Positions 45,946 to 64,000 of a stretch of 64,000 nucleotides of DNA are shown here, piece by piece. Where the stretch lies: assembly GCA_037389465.1 (NCBI GenBank), contig JAZARR010000059.1:7215001-7279000 (forward strand), read 5' to 3'. The DNA comes from Baylisascaris procyonis. Taxonomy: Eukaryota > Nematoda > Chromadorea > Rhabditida > Ascarididae. Each line of letters opens with the position of its first letter. Within the stretch, counting starts at the first letter, position 1. Under the pieces are notes generated by a model. The model was not told the DNA's origin. It did not search any database and saw nothing but the letters and a program-made list of their open reading frames with translations. The translations under genes were made by a program, and so were the position numbers.

Positions 45946-46075
45946 GGCTCTTTGAGCCATAATCATAGCCCACCAAGCTGAAAATTCATCACATAAAATA
46001 CACTTTGTACGTTTCATAGACTTGGAGGGGTTTCAAACAGGTGTAATATGAACGGTAGTCAGAAGGAGGGTTTAG

Positions 46076-46076
<1 letters not shown>

Positions 46077-46135
<59 letters not shown>
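46077..46135. repeat. (TA)n microsatellite
   Basis: Pure TA dinucleotides 60 bp downstream of the - strand endonuclease-like ORF end, inside the inverted-repeat-bounded element. Confidence 0.95.
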
Positions 46136-46139
<4 letters not shown>

Positions 46140-46194
46140 ACGGAAAGGAAATAAAAAAACGAAAAGGAAGTCAAAAAAAGGAAAAATAAAGGAT

Positions 46195-46464
46195 TTAGAG
46201 TTCCCGAGAGAGAAGATTAGTGAGGTTGGATAATTCGACATAGCCGTTAATCTGTGGTTTTAGAGAGTTTATGAGGTGGGCTTCCCTTATCTTGCGGATT
46301 AGCGTGCCTTTGCCACGAGCAAGTATTTCGACCACAATGTTAGTTGCCTCAAGGTTGTGGACCTCGGCAACATGCTTGGCCATCGGGCATGCAGCATATG
46401 ATCGAGATAGTGGTGAAACGTCAGCGTAAATGATTATTCCATCTGTACTCGACGCATTACATGG
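46195..46464 (-). pseudogene. GIY-YIG endonuclease C-terminal fragment of Penelope-like element
   Basis: The frame is open from 46464 to a stop at 46195, with the first Met codon at 46383. It reads PMAKHVAEVHN, then IVVEILARGKGTLIRKIREA and HLINSLKPQINGYVEL. The pattern of a His-containing 'A.H....HN' segment, then a basic stretch, 'R.REA..I', and 'KP.IN' near the end matches the C-terminal half of the GIY-YIG domain in Penelope-like elements. There the conserved Glu in 'REA' and the Asn in 'P.IN' complete the nuclease fold. The GIY-YIG motif proper and the reverse transcriptase are absent. Recognition rests on remembered family pattern, not on an alignment. Confidence 0.6.
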
Positions 46465-46486
46465 TCATATCCAAAAACTATTGTAC
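46415..46486 (-). repeat. 72-bp inverted repeat, right copy
   Basis: Inverted copy of 45874-45945, one mismatch. It overlaps the 5' part of the endonuclease-like open frame. Confidence 0.93.
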
Positions 46487-46599
46487 TAATTCCACATTTA
46501 TAAGTCTCGGAGGTTACAGTATGTGTCGTTTATCAGAGTAAAACATTTTTTGAGGAGTTGGGTATATGGGGGAAGCTAAGAGAGTTGTGCTGTTCGCAG

Positions 46600-46685
46600 T
46601 TCGCCAAAACAGCCGCCTGTTCGGTAAAAACGAGAAATGGGAACGTATTCGAGGGAAATTAATGAGAGGCAGCGAGCATGTTTTG
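46600..46685 (+). CDS. Candidate exon (unassigned)
   Basis: It follows TGTTCGCAG and ends TTG|GTAAAT, and reads RQNSRLFGKNEKWERIRGKL and then MRGSEHVL when entered in phase 1, leaving in phase 0. The composition is protein-like and basic. It could be an N-terminal exon of the MYST gene; unproven. Confidence 0.22.
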
Positions 46686-46738
46686 GTAAATCTTCGTTTA
46701 TCCGCTGCTAAAGTGTTCTTTCATTTCACATTTGCTCG

Positions 46739-46802
46739 CATATGGTAAGCATACGGTAGGCACACTACCTGGCAACACGTCAGATAGTGTGCTTACCATA
46801 TG
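46739..46802. repeat. Imperfect hairpin, 18-bp stem
   Basis: The 3' arm (46785-46802, TAGTGTGCTTACCATATG) is the exact complement of the 5' arm (46739-46767) once an 11-base insertion in the 5' arm is looped out. It is a possible small foldback element or structured RNA; no known family recognised. Confidence 0.7.
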
Positions 46803-49544
46803 CCAGTTCAAGAGGGGAGCTTTCGAGGTAGGTATAGAGTCAGCAGTCTTCTAAAGGGGATACGTTGCCTTTCAACACGAATAGTACTCTTACAACGCCA
46901 TTAGTTTGAAGCAAGAAGTTTTAAATTGAATTAGAGATGCTGTGGAGCTGGTCTCTCTTTTGATCGGTGCAGTAAGAGAGTCCAAAACATTGCAACTTGC
47001 ATGCTATGATTGCCACATCACTGAAGTTTCTCTTGAACAGAGGACTTCATGTATTCTGCGAGCAAACTCTCTTCGTGAAGTTTGTGTAGCATTGTCGGAT
47101 CCGTCTTATGCTCTTCAAAATTAGTTGACTCTCTATAAGGCAGTTTCAATATTCTGTTGCGTTCTTTCATCCACGGTCAAATCGCAGATGGCAGGTATTT
47201 GTTGCAGCTGATCTTCGCTACAATTGAGCGCAGAGAGGCAAAATACTTATTCAAAAGTATTGAACACCTTATTAATGTCATTGCTGTTCTATAAACACCT
47301 TATCGAAAAGGGACCACTCACGAGCAGAGAGTACCGTATTCAACGACTCATTCATCTGATTTTGTCATCCTCACATTTTCAAGTAACTCCGAGCTTTTGA
47401 ATGGATCACTTTCCCTCTGTTTCTCTTTTCGAAAAAATTGCTCAATGATCATAAGAGTAGAATAAACAGTAACGGTGACGATCGCCTGTTGAATTAAAAG
47501 TCTAATAATTACAAAGATTTTTGGAAACCAGAAAGGTAGGGAAAAGAGAGAATAAAGCATCATTTATTTCTCCAGTGAATATAGTAAAATTAGCGGCACT
47601 GTGTTTGTTTATTAGCACTTTTCCTAAGAGCAGCACAGAAGCATGTGATTGTCAAGCTGTGGATGCTTATAGAATACAGCAGGCACAGTCATACTAAACC
47701 TAACCACAGTTTCTCGTGTTCCGACACCTTCGCCATAACTGTTCAGCTCAATTTTTCTCTTTGGAACCCTTCATTCACAACAAGGTTCATTCACAACACT
47801 TAGCTGGTAGGCGGCAGTTTTGTGTAAGTCGTTTCGTATCACTTTATCTTGAGGAGTTACAAAGGGAAATTAAAATTTAACCTGTATTCGCATGCTGTAA
47901 GGAAACATGGCTGTTCTCGGTGTGTATTATTTTTGATTTCGATAAGTCTTCTAATAGTCAATGATAAAGCGTTTAAAAAAGTTTTCTTTTCTTAGCGTAT
48001 GCAAATCTCTACTTTTTCTTAGGGGATTCGAAATAGAACAAAGCTCACCTTCCCTTCTTCTCTTCCAGTAACCTTCTTATAGATTTCCTGGCATTGGACG
48101 ATGATACGGCAAGAAGTTTTTTATCTATCTGCGCAGAATTTCGCTTATTTGTCCATTTTCTTTGAAAAGATCCTCATTTTTACGCTATAAGTATTTCGTT
48201 TATTAACTGCCATCTTTCTTCAGCGATTTGAGGGCATTTCCACAGTTCGTCATAAGCTTTGTCGATTACGTTCCCGACCGTATTCATTGTATAGATCGTA
48301 GTTGAGATAAATCCGCCGATGTGCGAATGTGAGCCAAAATATAAGCGATATAACCGATGAGCTCTCACACAATGTAGCCATTTGCTACACAACGCAGCCA
48401 TCTATTTTTCTATTTTGCGGACTTCTGTTAATACCAGCTTAGAATGGTACTAATTTATAAAGGTGTAATATTGCCGATATTTTCGTTCATAAGTGAAGTT
48501 GAAGAGGCTATGAATGAAAATCTTGTGTATTCTTGATTGGAGTCGATCAAGGAATGTATAATAATGCAAGCGCATGAGCTAGATTATAAGCCGTTTTTTC
48601 CGATCATCAGAAATGTTGACGATGTCAGCAGGAGGTTTTATTTAGTAGTAAATGGAACAATTAAACCAAAAAATGCATTGTTTATAGCAACTATGGGACA
48701 TCTGTGTTTTATACAAAAAAACCTCATTGTAAGGTTGAATTGAATAGTAGATCGAATAAGAAAAATATAGCACAGCGCATTCTGGAAGAAAAGTCATATC
48801 GAGACGAACAAAAAGATGTTAGGGAGCGGAGGAGGAGCAGCTAAAGGAGGTTTTTGCAAACCTTCGCTTGAATACAGCAGAGTGGGTGAGTGGACAACCA
48901 CAACCCGATGAAGATTGCGTTTATTGGCAAATGTTGACGAATTTTCGAAGAACGAAAAATAAGCAAACCCAAACAGGGTTGAAGATCGCCCAAAAGAAGC
49001 AATAGTGCAACAAGCTCTGGACATTTGGAATACATGCACTTCAACACATGTGTTTAGCTATTGCACTGATTGTTATGTGATTTTAGAGCAATACGTATGA
49101 AGGATTTTTGCGCCCTCTCAATATGACAGCACTCTCACTTTGAACCGCCTGAATCTTACTCTAACAATGGCTTTTGAAGCTTCGTATGTAAATGATCGAA
49201 ACTGTTTTCGCCTTATAAAGGCATCGAGCTCTTCGATAGAACATTTTTAATGCTATTGCTTATTTGATTTTTCTATACTGAGGTCGAAACTGCTGATTGA
49301 TCTTTGAAGTTCAAGGGGCACTTAATGCGGAACATAAGCCGATAGTGTCCTCGGTAGGCGGAAGAGGTTATAACAGGTTGCATGGCTAATTCTGCAGTTT
49401 CAAACGCAAAACATAGAGCATTTATGGATGGATATTTTGAGTTGCCGACTCTCGATCATTCGCTAATAAAGTTTAGCGCATCTTGGATTAAGCGTCATCT
49501 GCCATCGCTAGACGAATGCTCAATATAGAACTTCACGTCATCAG

Positions 49545-49600
49545 TTTACGAAAATTATATTGCATTGCCCGATTTCTCTCCCGTTCCGCTCATTGAGGAG
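49545..49600 (+). CDS. Candidate upstream exon of MYST gene
   Basis: It follows CATCAG, ends GAG|GTAAGA, and reads YENYIALPDFSPVPLIEE, entering in phase 1 and leaving in phase 0. It joins the next exon only if that exon starts at 50038 (after GATAAG) rather than 50022. The composition is protein-like; the assignment is inference. Confidence 0.35.
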
Positions 49601-50021
49601 GTAAGATGGGGAATGGAAGGGAGGGCTAGTGGTGATCTCTGTGACAGTGGAGGCTAATAAAATGGTAACCTTTTCATAGAAGTGTGATATTCCTTCAATT
49701 GTTATGAGGAATGCGATGACTGTTTGATGTATGATGTGTGGATACAGAGGAATGTAGAGGTTGGAGCGTAATCTGCGCTCTGATCACGAAGCTAGCAAAA
49801 AAGTGAACGCCGACGCCGTTTTACAGTGAGGATGTTGCATTGCTGATTGCGTGGCTGATACGCACACTGAAACATAAGCTTTTTACCTTAGAAGACTATA
49901 GCTTAATACGAGCGATCATTTCAATCTTTTCTCCCTCATTGGCTTGAAATTGGTCGCCCACTTAAATGTTCGATATTGCCACTCGAGCAATTTCAGGATA
50001 GTAATCCATTAATGCTTTAAG

Positions 50022-64000
<13,979 letters not shown>

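Larger units (their letters stand above)
45874..46486 (-). mobile_element. Penelope-like element, 3'-terminal fragment
   Basis: Between two inverted copies of a 72-bp repeat lie the C-terminal part of a GIY-YIG-type ORF (- strand) and a (TA)n tract. Penelope-like retroelements encode RT plus GIY-YIG endonuclease and are known for terminal repeats (pseudo-LTRs) in tandem or inverted arrangement, and for frequent 5' truncation. No RT domain is present here, so this is a truncated copy. Confidence 0.6.
46487..49544. other. Upstream region of the MYST gene
   Basis: No firm gene. It contains a hairpin at 46739-46802 and an exon-like segment at 46600-46685. Otherwise it is AT-rich, with short open frames lacking recognisable motifs. 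No PHD-finger cysteine pattern was found, although KAT6-type proteins usually carry two PHD fingers N-terminal to the region found further right. Confidence 0.4.

Overview
This window is nuclear DNA of a nematode, probably a parasitic species with long introns; an ascarid-like worm is my guess and is inference. The reasons are proteins that read closely like Caenorhabditis orthologues, splice acceptors of the TTTCAG type, introns mostly from about 80 bp to 2 kb, AT-rich non-coding DNA with long (TA)n tracts, and retroelements of metazoan type. All recognised host genes lie on the + strand.

Layout: 1-4555 holds no recognisable gene. The last two exons of NDUFA6 (complex I LYR subunit) lie at 4556-5588. 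COQ3 (ubiquinone O-methyltransferase, four exons, complete) is at 6465-10511. A Rab GDP dissociation inhibitor gene (11 exons, complete, 444 aa) is at 14011-21860. At 25719-26523 there are two exons of an unidentified gene whose reading frame is broken by an apparent missing C in a C5 run. PPIL1 (spliceosomal cyclophilin, four exons, 170 aa) is at 27836-31652. An intact 1075-aa APE-RT non-LTR retrotransposon lies on the - strand at 32312-35539, with (TA)n tracts on both sides. Then come about 9 kb without a firm gene, the 3' part of a Penelope-like (GIY-YIG) element framed by a 72-bp inverted repeat (45874-46486), and a long MYST histone acetyltransferase gene (about 50 kb to beyond the right edge). 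That gene's Ser/Arg-rich N-terminal region is spread over many small exons.

The host genes are mainly housekeeping: respiratory chain assembly/ubiquinone (NDUFA6, COQ3), membrane traffic (GDI), splicing (PPIL1) and chromatin (MYST KAT). NDUFA6 and COQ3 are close and co-oriented and both serve electron transport. Exon boundaries were set by hand from GT/AG sites, frame and phase continuity and remembered family sequence; no alignment was run. The most notable points are the phase-consistent but frame-broken exon pair at 25.7 kb, the Penelope-like fragment with inverted repeats and a degenerate hammerhead-like motif, the intact retrotransposon ending in a C2H2 finger, and two Phe-Phe/Tyr-Phe boxes upstream of the MYST domain.
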